This document shows, piece after piece, positions 52,488 through 64,000 of a stretch of DNA of 64,000 bases. A program made the position numbers and the translations under genes. The DNA comes from Stichopus chloronotus. Taxonomy: Eukaryota > Echinodermata > Holothuroidea > Aspidochirotida > Stichopodidae. The stretch lies in assembly GCA_021234535.1 (NCBI GenBank), contig CM037830.1, positions 6,980,170-7,044,169 of the forward strand, given 5' to 3'. How positions within the stretch are numbered: the stretch's first letter is position 1; every line of letters begins with the position of its first letter. The notes below the pieces were generated by a model. The model was not told where the DNA came from. It ran no database searches and saw nothing but the letters and a program-made list of their open reading frames with translations.

Positions 52488-55400
52488 TGAGCTTCTTCAA
52501 TAATTAATACAGACAATACTCCAAAATGACGTTTCTATATCACACCACCTTTAAACTGTTAAAGTGACGAACCTGCCGAAACATCATCTTACGCATTTTT
52601 CTATCTGCGACAGTTCGGCGGTTAGTAAGACCTTCAGGAAAACATTCCACTAAAATGGTCTAGTGAAGATTATGCTTGCTTTGATTGGTTAATAAATTGG
52701 CATTGTTTTCCGGCAAAGAGTTCATTTCATTGGTCAGGTAAACACACTACTCTAAGCCATATACGCAGATTACAAAAGAGAGGCAGTCAAAAGCCTATTA
52801 ATGGAGTTTGCTGACTGCGATTACGATGAGCAAAGAGAGAAATGGACGGTAGTACATAGTTAAATGAGCCCTTGAATATTTGTATTGCGATAGACCTCAT
52901 GCATCGTAAAAAGGATCTCGCATAAGTAAATCTCCATTCTGCTGTCGACTTACACAAGAAGACTTTGAAAGATACAACAGTAAAGTTTGAAGAGTGGACT
53001 CGAAAAGTAGGTGATCGGTAATGTGATACCTATTACCAAATCACATGTGACCGGACGACTCCCCCCCCCCCCCCTCTCCTCTTCCCACAGATAGAATGTA
53101 CGATAATCACAGAAGACAGCAAAATTGCAGAGATCCATTGATAGTGACAGTGAGAGTTATCCTGAAAAAAAAATAAAACTACAGGTTGTTTTACAAGATT
53201 ACAAGATACTGTGCATTGTTAAGGTTTTATGAAATGCATGTCAGGTTTATTTTAGAATACTGTGCAGAATTTCATGGTAACCTTGAATGAGAAAGGTCTA
53301 GAAATTTCTACGCATCGAAAACAGCCGGTGATGACATACATTTTCGAACTCTCTACAATGATGTTGTTATACTTGGCTTTACTACAGGTTTCGAGGATAT
53401 TCCGGAACTCTGTAAATTATAAATGTAATAAACTGATCTGAAGATACGTTCCTATCAGCCTGACTGATCCTGTGTTCACTTAATCAATTGTCATTTCAAT
53501 CATCCCACAAATTTAGCCTAACTTATTTCAACGACCACGTCTCAATTGTATCATCTCCATTGCCTATTTAGACGGTCCGAACCCTAACTATCTGACATTA
53601 TGTCTTTTGTTATATTTATTGTCCTATGTATGACGATCGGTTCTGATTATAGACTGTGTTTTATCGACTGTCACCGTTTTACACCAACTTCTGCCACCCG
53701 TTCTCTTTAGCCTTGTGGTCCTCCTGCCTAGGTAGCCTAACTACAGTGTTGCTACAAAGTGCCAGCCCGAATGCCAGTCTAGAGCTGTCACCAGTTACTA
53801 CACCCTTGAAGTGTAACAAGTCTAATTGTTAAGTTAATTAAACTTCATGCTCACTTTAGCCAAATCGAGAAATGGTTTGAACATTGTAATCTGAATCTCT
53901 CTGAACCTAAACTGCAAATGAGACTTAAACAACACTCTCATTCCAAGTATCGCCTGCTTGAGTACATATTTATTTGAATTCTCTTCTGACACCATCCCGT
54001 GATAACTTGGAAAAAACCAATTTCAATATCTTTTGTCGTTTATTTGGCGATTTGATTTTGCTATAAGCTTTTTACAGGAATCAGTGATATTACACCCAGT
54101 TTCATTGAATGAGAACAGCAGTAGCTTTCCTCCATGAGCCTAACTGACATTGGTAATTGTTGTTTTCAGTAATCCAAACCTTTGCGTATTATTATCACCT
54201 ACTTTGAACACTGAGCTTACTTGTTGGACAACCAATGTATTCTGAAAATACTGGACGATAATCCCATTAACTTTTGATCTATCACATTTCAATATGTTTG
54301 CTCTAAGTTACAATGAGGCTTGATGAGTTTGCTCATAAGGACTCGATCACGACTGTAATCTGTCCCACCCTTTGAACTTCACTGTGTACTGCCTACACCT
54401 GAGACTACCTTCATGTGCAATGCCGTCATTGTATACATATGACAGTGCATGTTACAGTCTGTATATTGGCATGAGCCATAACACGAACCCTTTGTTTGTA
54501 TCGTCATATATATCTATCTACATGATAAGTGACTGACAATTGTCAACTTAGAACTTCTGTTTGTCTGCCTGTGAAACAAATTGATGTTTACTAGTTGAGG
54601 AGATGTTGCATGTAAACAAAAAGAATAAAACGACTGGGACTCTGCGGTCAAGTGCACTTAGAAACTCACACCAAATAGAACGTGTAGTTGAATCTTTCAT
54701 CAACACTGTCTCAATGTCACTGGTCGCAGGCTCCTATTTAGTCCATTCTGCTGTAGCAACTGGTTTACTTTTGATAATGCGATTTGGAGTGGACGTTCAT
54801 AAACCCCGTCCACAGGAGCAGGTTACCATTCAAAATAATAGTTATTACTACAATTTCCCATAGAGTATTCCTAAGAGTTTGTAAGTATTTCCGCTCCAAA
54901 AGAAATATTCCTTACAATATCAAAATGTTCACAGTGCTGCTCTACTGACTATAAACTTCAACTTACTAGATGGAGGAGCAAAAGTACAAGGTTTGATATC
55001 ATAAAAAAATTGCAAAAAATGGTCATACATTGGGAAGAATAATCAACTTCTACCTGCCCATTTCAGTCAGGTGACCGTGCATTATCCCACAGATAAAGCA
55101 CTGTCAATTAAGGAGTAAAATCACCGGCGGATGAATACAATTAAAATGTAGATCGATAGTACTTTCTCGTCTGCTATCGTACACAAAAGAAAGGTGGTAC
55201 ATTGTCTATCGCGCAAAAACATTGTTCACATACTTTGAATCTTTTTTACCTTTTCTCGTGGTTCTTTTTCAATAAAATGCCGTTATTTACAAACCCAAAT
55301 GTTTCTTTTTGTTTTCGTTCTTTTTTTATTATCAAAAGATCGCGTTTGGTTACGGTATGTACGGACAAGTTTAATCAACTTTAGAAGTCGGCATTAACTT

Positions 55401-55939
55401 TCGCATAATGCACTCTCGATTGTTAAGGCCATATAGCTGGATGAGGTCGGGCTGCTTTCTCGTGGATAGCGTGCATTAACCCCCGATCATGCATTATCGT
55501 GCACTGTCCAGAGTAGATTGGCCTATCCTTCATATTCACTAGAGGAAAATACAGTTTGAACCTTGTAGGAATCGTACAAGGACAGGAGCAGACGACTTCA
55601 CACGGCATTACTTCAGAAGGTAGCATAAATTCACTTATCATTACTGAAGAATAATTTTATAGTTTCACACAGAAGTATATGGCGAGCCAAATACTCAATA
55701 AATAAAAGAACATGGATTATCAACCGAAAATTAGAAGGTTTATCGACAAAATCCTTCCTTTTAGCGATAAACCATGTTCCTCGCCGATAAATTTGGATTA
55801 TCACAGATAAACATAATATCCGTAGCAAGTTCATGTTCATCATTGAAAAGTCATTTTTCTTCGACGGATAAAACAAATATATCTGTCTATAAACCTGGTT
55901 TATCGGCTGCAACATTACGGGTTGGTAGTCCACATTTTT

Positions 55940-55989
55940 GGTCGATAAGCCATGTTTTTCGGTCGATATACATGGGTTTTTGGTCGATA
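55940..55989 (+). repeat. 21-bp-period repeat with GGTCGATA core
   Basis: GGTCGATA occurs at 55940, 55961 and 55982, exactly 21 bp apart, with CATG at similar offsets. Looser CGATAA or TTATCG words extend back to about 55740. Because 21 is a multiple of three, the minus frame reads a YRPK heptad three times. Confidence 0.8.
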
Positions 55990-56133
55990 ATGTAAGAGCT
56001 TCGATTTTTTTAGGAGGGCTGGAGCTATACTAGTTATCGACGTATCTGGTTGACCTGCATCTTTTTCCTTTTTCTTTTTTTTTTCGTTGCGTGCAGCTGG
56101 AATATTCAAGTGAAGCTGCTGTGTGTGTGTAAA

Positions 56134-56167
56134 GCCTGTGCGGAGGGGTGAACCCACCCGCACAGGC
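56134..56167. repeat. GC-rich perfect inverted repeat (hairpin)
   Basis: Ten-base arms GCCTGTGCGG and CCGCACAGGC around a 14-base loop, with inner GGGT/ACCC pairing also possible. It stands out from its A+T-rich setting. No T run follows that would suggest a terminator. Confidence 0.85.
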
Positions 56168-59100
56168 GACTTAATGCTGATATTGTTTAACCCCAAATAA
56201 GACAAACGTTGTAGATGGTACTGATTCTTCGTGACTGAGGGCATGTACATTTACTAGAACAGTAAGTGATACAATGAAGACTGTTCGTTGACAGATGTTT
56301 AGTGACAGGAGCACATGAAATAATTATCAAAATAACTTTCATCTTAACAATCAGAGTAACTTACTCCCACAGGCTGATCATTAAAATGATACGTAATTAC
56401 TATACTGATTGTCTTACACATGCATTCTCATTTAGTTATTTAACCCTGAAAACTCTAGCCAAACCTGTTAAATGTATTCGTGAATGTCAATCCCTTCTCG
56501 AAACTTTATAATTGCCCTGACCATACTTCTGCTTATTATATCATGTTGCCTAAAAATCATATCGAATTATGATTGTGATAAAACAAAAAAGCGAAAACTT
56601 CTTAATGAGGATAATATAGAAACACTGAATTTCTGGTGCATACTAGTGAACACAAAACATTATTTTGCATAGTCACGGTTTATGCCATAAATGTGCAACA
56701 TGTCTGGACCTATTGAGGGCATGTTTAGGCTATAGTACACATATGCGATATATTTTCGATATTACTCCTCATTCAAGTAGTAAAGGTCAGACTGATATGC
56801 CCAGATATGGAAGTAACTCAAGTGTTTACACGGTGACTGTGCCCATTGTGACTTATCTTATTGTCATCACATACAATGGATTGACAGGTAGGATATAAAG
56901 ATAATAGTATAATGTTCACTGAAAATATAGCAAACACGTAGACTGATATTTCTTCCACCTCCGGTATTAAAATTAAAGCAGTAGTAAATAATCGATCGCC
57001 CATGACATATCCTCGGAGTTTTTGGTTCCCACTCAAAACTGAAGAATTCGATTCGGTAACTGAAATTGTGTGACAACATTCAACAATTCTGACGAAGTAT
57101 GACATGTTTAAAGTACATTATGCATCGAACAGTCGAACAGCATACAATCGAGTGACGGTATACGTTTTTGCTCAAGATATCATTACATAAAAGGTCGCAC
57201 AACTACTCAAGACAACAGTAAAGCCAAGGAAGGTGGGAAAATAGAAGTATGCAACTGAAACAAATGCAAAATCCCACCGGTACCAACCGACATTTACGTA
57301 ACTTAAATAGCGAACTGACTGAAGTATAGGAAATAGTGATCAATACGTTAGTGTACCAAGAGGAGTCAAGCTAAAACTAAAACACATTTACAAACACAAA
57401 ATGGTGTTGCAGCACACTGACCTTTTTTTTTTGCTTTTTTTTGCTTGTTATTGAGGGGGTTGAAGTCAGTTGAGACATATGAACTACCATGTAACGTAAC
57501 TGAAGAAAACTAGTAAAATGACAAAAAACAACACGGATAATTACAAATTCTTTAATTGTTTAATAAATCAATCATCAACATTGATTATAAATTTCATTGC
57601 CTTAGTTTTCTGTATTTGTTTTTCTAACATTTTCTTCTTATCTTTAGAACCTTGTGATGACGGTATTTTTGCAATGTAACTTAGCGTCCGGTAGCGGTGT
57701 CACACTTTCGGCAAAGGTCGAGATTAGTTAAGAATTAACTAATTTTAAGATATAATGATAAAATGGCAAAGAGTGTGTATTTACTTGAATCGTGCTTAGC
57801 TTGTAATGAACGTTTCATCTATGCACAGATGATAAAGAACTTATGCGGTTTGTTTGTATAATCATTGCAAAATAATGTCTACTGGATAGAAAAATAATTT
57901 TTTTAAGGGAATAATTTCAAATCTCTTTGTTATGTTCGTTTAAGAATTTTGTGAGGAAACTTACATATAAAAGAGAAAACAAATTTTAAAATGTTGTAAA
58001 CAAATTCTTTAAATGAAAAAAAAAACTGTCGTGAGCTCGCTGAGAGAATGGTTAATTAAGAGTCACTGAAAAACATTCACACATATGGATGCTTTTAGCA
58101 TAGGCTTAGGAACCATGCCCCCAGTACCGCTGATGAGGGTATTACTCCCTAAACATTCTCCCAAATCCTTCTGTAATTTTCCAAGGCCACCAGGGTCCCC
58201 CAACAGGCCTTATACCCCACACCAAATTCCTTCCCCCTTTACGATCGTTTGCTGTTTGCCGTGCATAGGTTTGCTTCTTATCAAATGTTTGCCCTCCAGC
58301 ACTCAAAATCATGTTGCCACGCCAATGGTTTCTGGATCAATTACCTAACTTGTGAATGTGTCATCAGCCTTCCTTCACTGTTCTTGTAGACAAAAAAAAT
58401 TTCAAGTTTCAAGTGATGATGATTTAAAAATGGAATAACATGTTCGGATATATGCAGATGCTATAGCACAACCACTCGACTGGGCAAATGGTTCGAACAG
58501 TATGAATGCATATGGCGGTGATTAGGTTTATTTATTTGCCCTCAACTGAGATCATTATGGGACATTACTGACACTGAGAAAAATAAGAGAGACTTTCGCT
58601 TCATTAAATTCCCTCCTACACAATCATACATTTTTTTTTTAATTGCAAAACTTCATCATATATCTGTTTGAAAATTTGCTTAATCTATGATCGTTGACTA
58701 TCCAAAAGGGTTGGACTATGTCCAACATGTATGGCGGTGTTCAATTTATTAGCTGCAAGTCAGATCATTCCAACAATGTTTAGAACACTGATTTGAAGAC
58801 TTTTCGGTTTATTCTTATCCTTTGCTCATTACGTATACTCCTGGTGAGGGGATTCTTAACTCAAGTTGCGCATAACCCCATTGCGGGGACATTCAGCAAA
58901 ATCGACGATTCAGGGACATTTACAAGTTTGAGAAGTTTGGGACTTATTTATATGGCGCATAAACATTGCGCACACAGTACACGGTGCTGCATGCTCTGAA
59001 CAGGAAACAGTAAAACACAATGCCGTGCATTTGCATGACGATAATCAAGGACAAATGTATGATCATGTGAACAGGCATCGAAATGTCAGAGGACTATCAT

Positions 59101-59454
59101 CATGGAGGCACTATATTACAATTGCTTGCAGCCTATTTGATGTTGCTAATTGCTTGTAGTATTTATATTTTTTTTGTTTTATATATTTTTTTGCTTTTTA
59201 TTGTTTTCTTGTCTTGATTCATTTCTCACTTTTTATATTATTTATTTACTTTTTCAAATACTCTTTACAAATAAAAATCTTTTTATCGTTACAGGCATAG
59301 TATGCAATTATACACACTCCTTTATGTAGTTTCTATCCAACACATGATGATGAAGAATAGCACTATATGAATGAATCCAAAACGATAATATTGTGCATTT
59401 AATAATATTGTCGTTGAGAGAAATCACTAATATGATGACCGAAATTATTTAAAA

Positions 59455-59693
59455 AATTATTATGAGAAATTGAGAATTAATATGATGTAAGACATTTTCA
59501 TTTTCTCTCACGTTGTACTTTACGTTGCATATTTGACCCGGTGACCTGAGTATCAACTGCATATATCTGCAAATGGACGACTTGTACTCTCAATCATGAA
59601 TTGAGCATAATTCCAGAAATGTGGCGCCCACGGAAATGCTATTAACAGCTGACCTTGGTCACAAAACAGGAGGAGCAAATTCATGTGTGGTTT
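59455..59693 (+). repeat. Diverged direct duplication, copy 1
   Basis: Shares an ordered set of words with copy 2: TTATGAGAAATTGA, TCTCACGTT, GCATATATC, GCAAATGGACG, CTCTCAATCATGAA, CATAATTCCAGAAATGT, CACGGAAAT, ACAAAACAG and GTGTGGTTT. Weaker similarity extends upstream to about 59140. Confidence 0.85.
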
Positions 59694-60000
59694 AAATGGT
59701 TGGTTTAAATTAAATGGTTGTACATCAGCTCCAGTTCTTACTTAATAAAAACCTGCATAAATACATAAACTGCACTCACTACGGGATCGAATTATTGCTA
59801 AAATTGAGACCGAACCCCGTTTCCATATTTTTTTTCATACGTTTATGTACTCTTGGTTTTCAAATACAATAGACAATTTACAATTGCCGGCAGTATTTAC
59901 ATTTTACTTGCTTTATCTTTGTTTTGCATTTTAATTCCTTCCTTGCAGTGATTCAGTTTTTGTTACATTACTTTTTTACTATTTCGAAATTTTCTTAAAA

Positions 60001-60239
60001 CATAATTATGAGAAATTGAAAGTTAATGATGTTAAACATTTTCTCTCACGTTATATTTCACATTGAATACTTGACTGCGTGATCTTGCGATCAGTTGCAT
60101 ATATCCGTGCAAATGGACGGCTTGTCCTCTCAATCATGAAATGAACATAATTCCAGAAATGTAAGACTCACGGAAATACAATGGCAAAGTCTATCTTGTT
60201 ACAAAACAGAACAGGTAAATCGAACTTCGTGTGTGGTTT
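60001..60239 (+). repeat. Diverged direct duplication, copy 2
   Basis: Second copy, offset by about 546 bp and in the same orientation. It ends some 590 bp before the stop codon end of gene B. Upstream similarity starts near 59880. Confidence 0.85.
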
Positions 60240-60830
60240 TTTTTAAAAAAACACGTGTCCTCTCTTAAAACAAACCAAATATGCAGCATCTGGAACCCAG
60301 AGATTGGATTTTATTGAATCTAGAATTTTGTCACTGTGCATATGAGGTCATTTATGCTACACCCCTCCACTAAGGCAATTAAGGTAATCTTATGTTACTT
60401 CGTCTTGTAGGTTGAGAGTAGTGTCTCGTTTCGGCAGATGCAGCAAAGCCACCAAACGACTATTTCAAGTCCAGCTGATGTATAGTCGCTCTTCGATGGT
60501 TGGTACAGATGTGGACTTATATTACAGGGTACATTCTATTGTGTCACATTAATTCATCAGCGAATGATGATCCCGTGTCTGGTCTATTAATGTGCAAGTC
60601 ATCGTGATACACGGCAATTCGAGGCCATGCCCCTTCTCTCTCACATTAATCGTTTCCAAGTCTATGATCTTTGCTTTGTTCAAATATGACTGACGTTGCA
60701 GTTTTTTTTTCCTTTTTTGTTTGTTTGTTTGTTTTTTATCAGACCACTCTTAATTAAAAAGAAAAAAAAACAATGAAGGGATGTTGAATGACGTCAGTCA
60801 TGATACACCCATGTGACCTCTCCTTTCGTA

Positions 60831-60983
60831 TCACTCGCTCGGAGCAAAGGCGGAGTTCATGTAAGTAAGTGCCTGCTCATCCTTGGTCGTAGCATGCTTG
60901 GAGCCTCGACCGAGCTTGATTTGTTCAAAGGACTTCGTCTCCTCGAAAGGAAAAATCTTCGGCGAAGTGACGTTAATCCATCT
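60831..60983 (-). CDS. Gene B last exon: cytosolic C-tail and stop
   Basis: 50 codons then a stop codon. Begins [11 protein letters not shown] directly after the TM12 exon and ends MNSAFAPSE. The acceptor is ttgcag|AGATGG with a pyrimidine-rich lead. The RW start mirrors gene A exon 12. After that the tails cannot be aligned. No canonical AATAAA was seen on the minus strand in the first few hundred bases downstream. Confidence 0.9.
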   Translation of the reverse strand, partial: RWINVTSPKIFPFEETKSFEQIKLGRGSKHATTKDEQALTYMNSAFAPSE

Positions 60984-63900
60984 CTGCAAAAGGCGGGAAA
61001 GTTTGAAAAAGTAAAAGAAAAGTGGTAGTTCCACAATAATATAGTAAAACAATATTTTTCCCTATGAAACTTTACGTTAACAATTGACTTACAATGCCTC
61101 TCTTTTCGCGTCCTGTCATTATGTTTAGCCATGCATCCACACGATATCAAATTAATGATCCTTTTGACATTCCATTTCACTTTCTGAGGCATGATATAGT
61201 AAATCACATTATAAACATACTGAACATACATTCAGCTAACACTCTTTCTTGAGATTTTAATGATTAAGAGATTTGAATCTGAATCAAGTTCGCCATTTTA
61301 TTTTGATTTTAAACACAATGTGGCAGATAAGAATATGATCAATTACTACAATAACAAATATCATCTGTCATTTTTTATATGATCCCGGGGGTATATCATT
61401 ACAAAGACTGATCAACAACGATATGCTTCCCTTTGAACTTTGACTCGTTTAAGTATTTACCTATTATAAATTGAAATTTTAATTATTAACCAACTTGTCA
61501 ATCTCTCATATTTAATTTGCTGAGAAGCTCGATTAAAGCAGCAGCACTGTTTGTTATCCCTGACGTACTTTTCGAAAATCTTGGCATTTGTTTGGTCTGT
61601 TAGATGTGATTAAACGTCTTCTTAACCCTTCAAAAGATGAATTGCCTTAACCATGGAGCTATTGTCCTAACAAAGAAGACCATAACTGCGTCGTTATTAA
61701 ATTTAACTGGGGTTTACATTTCGCAGAACTGGAACGTATGAGCAATGCCATAATATTATGCAGAAGAAATATTCGCTTCGTCACTTCCATCCTTAGGAGA
61801 TTTTAAGTAACTTTTGTTCAGAGTCGAGAATCTGTCAATACGTCACAAAGTTACATATTGCACCGTGATGAGATATGGCTATTGACAAACTTTAGTAATA
61901 AACAGTTTTGTGCTTTAATCAAAAACTTGATTTATGACTGAACGAGCGCTTTTCTAATCAAGTGTATGATATTAAAGACATGGTCTTACACAGAGTAGAC
62001 GCCATCCATGGCTGAGTTGTTGAAAACATGGACCTGTAACTAGAATCATGCTCAAAAAGACCATCACTTTGAACAAAACAATTTATCATTGAGAATTGTA
62101 GATTTATCTACTACACGTTTTGCAGTTACCTCTGTCAAATTTCCAGGCGTAGATATAATCAAATATATAGCATAGAATGGGATCCATTGCATCGAGACGA
62201 GAGCCAAGAACCATCCTATCAGCTCCCCCCAAGGAGGATACTCGTAATCGTCTCCATATTTGGCCCCTTGATAATCAACCAAGCTAAACAAAAATATCCC
62301 CTGGAACACAAGTCAGAAGTAACGATTACATGTACGTCTTGTAAACACTACACGTTACGAACTGCATCAATATAAATGATGCAGTTTATAACATGTAATG
62401 ATGCATACGTTTGAGGTATATCATATTCATAGTTACATTTTCGCAGTGCAACGTATTAAATCTGATGCGCAATGCAGTGGCGTATCCAAGATTTTGTGAT
62501 ATGGAGGGGGGGGGGGGGAGGGCGATGGATTTCCGTCCTGGGAGGGGTCTATGAGGAGGAATCCCCTCCCTTTTAAGAAATTTAAATAACGTTTCATAGC
62601 GTTGAACGTTAACGTAGACCTACAGGAGAATTGTTTCCTTCGTCACTTTCCCTCCTTTCTCATAACTTTTCCTCATTTTTTTAAATTTATTGTTATCTTA
62701 GGTGTCAATTGCTCGACCTTGTTGCTTCCCTCTGGATCCGCCATTGCATTATAAAATGACGATATGTGAGTGCCTGATATGCATTAGCCAGCCAATGACC
62801 AACAAAACATCACTGCAAAAGATTTCTGTAAATTTAAAGAACAAAAAATGAAAAAAAAAAAAATTATTATTATTTATTATGTAAATCTACCACAGTTTCT
62901 AGACATTTACAGTGATTAGAGAACTTTATTAATTTGCAAGGATTTAGACTGGTAACATTTAATAAAATTCTTTTAACTTTGGAAATACTGTACACTCTTT
63001 GTCTCATTTTGCTTTTTTTTTTTCAGAAATCAGAAACTTCAGAAATGCCATGATCAACGTGAATCATGTAGTGAAGTAATCACTTGCTGATATCCAGTGT
63101 CCAATATTAGGCCCATGTTTGATTTTATATGTAGGCTAACAGGCCTAACGTGTGCACGAAGATATTATGAATGACACTTAGCAGTTGGACTGACACATTG
63201 TTTAGAAACCCAATCTTGAAGCCGGCATACTTACGAAGCTTACGGCAGGGGCACAGACGGCCCAACAAACGGGCCAGAAAATACCAGGTAAGAAATCCAG
63301 CATGCTCGATATATCGCGGTAAAACTTTTTTACCCCGTATCCCCAGCATACCGCAACGCATTCCCAACTTGCAACCCACAGAACAGGGATGCCACTGGCT
63401 CCGAAGGAATCCATCAATTGGAATACATACATGCCGCCCTGGAATGGAAATGACATTGGAAAATAAGAAAGGAAGTCCAGAGAAACAGCCAACAGAGTGG
63501 TTAAAATCATTTCATCCTACATTCGTTCCTTACAAAGCAACATGTGTACCGTATAATATCTTGCGAGCATCTTTTTACCTCAAACACAAATATTTACCCC
63601 TTCCTTCCCCACACAGTCCATCTCAAACGAAACATGCTCTCCCGATGGGATTTATATTGTGATGAATTAATCTTAGTGGAGAGGAAAGCCTAAAATTTAG
63701 GATTTCATGCTTTTTAATTTCATTAGACCGACTCACGATTGCGCAAGAATGGTTAGTGTATCCAGTTAATCATTTTCCAAGATGCAAATGGAGCAAACTC
63801 ATCCTGGCCAAGCATGAGATTATGACTGACATCTCTGGCCTCAGAGAACTTTGAATTTCTGTGATCCCGAGATCTTCAGAAATCGACTACGATAAGAGTT

Positions 63901-64000
63901 TTACAAGTTGTATGTTTGTTAACACACTATGAAGGAATGACCGGAGTGATGGAGTTCATACCTTTCCAACAGTGAAACTCCCTCCACCTTGCACAAGTGG
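60831..64000 (-). CDS. Gene B: SLC6 transporter paralogue, 3' part (truncated by the right window edge)
   Basis: Three secure exons (63235-63438, 62130-62300, 60831-60983) encode TM10 to the C-terminus of a second SLC6 transporter, in the same orientation as gene A. Exon sizes of 204 and 171 nt and all phases equal those of gene A exons 10 and 11, and about 61-62% of residues are identical. The two genes therefore share ancestry by tandem duplication. The 50-residue tail differs completely from that of gene A: it lacks a PPxY motif and ends APSE. A role as a small-molecule symporter is inferred from the family. The substrate-site exons lie outside the window, so nothing can be said of specificity. 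A further short exon may end at the window edge (63962-64000). Confidence 0.92.
60984..62129 (-). other. Last intron of gene B
   Basis: GT-AG intron of 1.15 kb between the TM12 and tail exons. A+T-rich. Nothing else was recognised. Confidence 0.85.
62130..62300 (-). CDS. Gene B exon n-1: EL6 and TM12
   Basis: 57 codons, phase 0. [19 protein letters not shown], then [10 protein letters not shown] and TM12, ending STPGNLTE. Acceptor CAG, donor GTAACT. Same size and borders as gene A exon 11. Confidence 0.94.
62301..63961 (-). other. Gene B introns flanking the TM10-11 exon
   Basis: The 62301-63234 intron holds a 13-bp G run at 62506-62518 and T/A runs. The 63439-63961 stretch is intron if the tentative edge exon is real. 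No further exon was seen. Confidence 0.75.
63235..63438 (-). CDS. Gene B exon n-2: TM10 and TM11
   Basis: 68 codons, phase 0. [32 protein letters not shown], then TM11 ending APAVSF. Acceptor CAG before GGC, donor GTAAGT. A long open frame on the opposite strand here (63171-63662) is only an antisense shadow. Confidence 0.94.
63962..64000 (-). CDS. Possible end of gene B TM9 exon (cut by window edge)
   Basis: Thirteen codons reading [13 protein letters not shown], followed by a donor GTATGA in phase 0, the phase required before the GGMY exon. The last nine residues match gene A's TM9 end at four positions (G, G, F, V). The similarity is weak and the segment is short, so this could be chance. 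Sequence beyond 64000 would settle it. Confidence 0.3.

Larger units (their letters stand above)
35803..60830. other. Gene-poor 25-kb spacer between gene A and gene B
   Basis: No SLC6 exon and no other recognised gene. Contents: the unexplained 202-codon ORF (40142-40750), dispersed repeat copy 3, small tandem repeats at 45017-45067 and 52394-52487, a 21-bp-period motif at 55940-55989, a GC-rich hairpin at 56134-56167, a direct duplication at 59455-60239, and G/C homopolymer runs at 36394, 48840, 49084 and 53061. The promoter and any 5' non-coding exon of the distal transcript should lie near its left end. Confidence 0.6.

Noticed and set aside
53190..53420. Possible fourth copy of the dispersed repeat family
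   Set aside because: Only short shared words (GGTAACCTTGA, GATGACAT). The order of landmarks could not be followed.
10800..57280. Recurrent ACCGGT words (about nine)
   Set aside because: My estimate from base composition gives about seven expected in 64 kb, so there is no excess.
58085..58348. Proline-rich 87-codon plus-strand frame
   Set aside because: Reflects a C-rich patch. No recognisable domain or flanking exon.
63171..63662. 163-codon open frame on the plus strand
   Set aside because: Antisense to the TM10-11 exon of gene B, with no family resemblance.

Overview
This is an A+T-rich window of animal nuclear DNA. Genes are split by GT-AG introns, long non-coding spacers dominate, and microsatellites, homopolymer tracts and dispersed repeats are common. 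The only genes I recognise belong to the SLC6 (Na+/Cl--dependent neurotransmitter and osmolyte transporter) family, and all lie on the minus strand. The gene style suggests a marine invertebrate, perhaps an echinoderm such as a sea cucumber. That taxonomic guess is weak, because no sequence here identifies the species.

Layout. Positions 1-4219 are downstream flank with no recognised gene. Gene A (4220-28798, minus) is a complete SLC6 transporter that I rebuilt from 12 exons: 1,917 nt of CDS, 638 aa, with every junction in phase. A second TM1-encoding first exon lies at 35490-35802. It has the same donor phase and would give a 669-aa isoform if spliced to the same exon 2. The region 35803-60830 is about 25 kb without a recognised gene. 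It holds repeats, one unexplained 202-codon ORF (40142-40750, plus), a 21-bp-period repeat and a GC-rich hairpin. Gene B (60831 to beyond the right edge, minus) is the 3' part of an SLC6 paralogue, with three secure exons and one tentative exon. Its last two complete internal exons match those of gene A in length, phase and boundaries, and are about 61-62% identical in protein by my count. Genes A and B are therefore tandem duplicates.

Function. Both proteins fit the GABA/taurine/betaine/creatine branch of SLC6, which carries small amino acids or osmolytes across the plasma membrane using Na+ and Cl-. Gene A keeps the Cl- ligands and the TM3 Tyr pair. It has Asn-Thr where the branch normally has Asp-Ser at the Na2 site in TM8. 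Its C-tail carries a PPxY motif and a class I PDZ-type terminus, and gene B's tail has neither. The substrate cannot be set from sequence alone.

Repeats of interest include an inverted pair in introns 1 and 7 of gene A that flanks exons 2-7, a three-copy dispersed family, a diverged direct duplication near 59.4-60.2 kb, and about a dozen G/C homopolymer runs of 11 bp or more.
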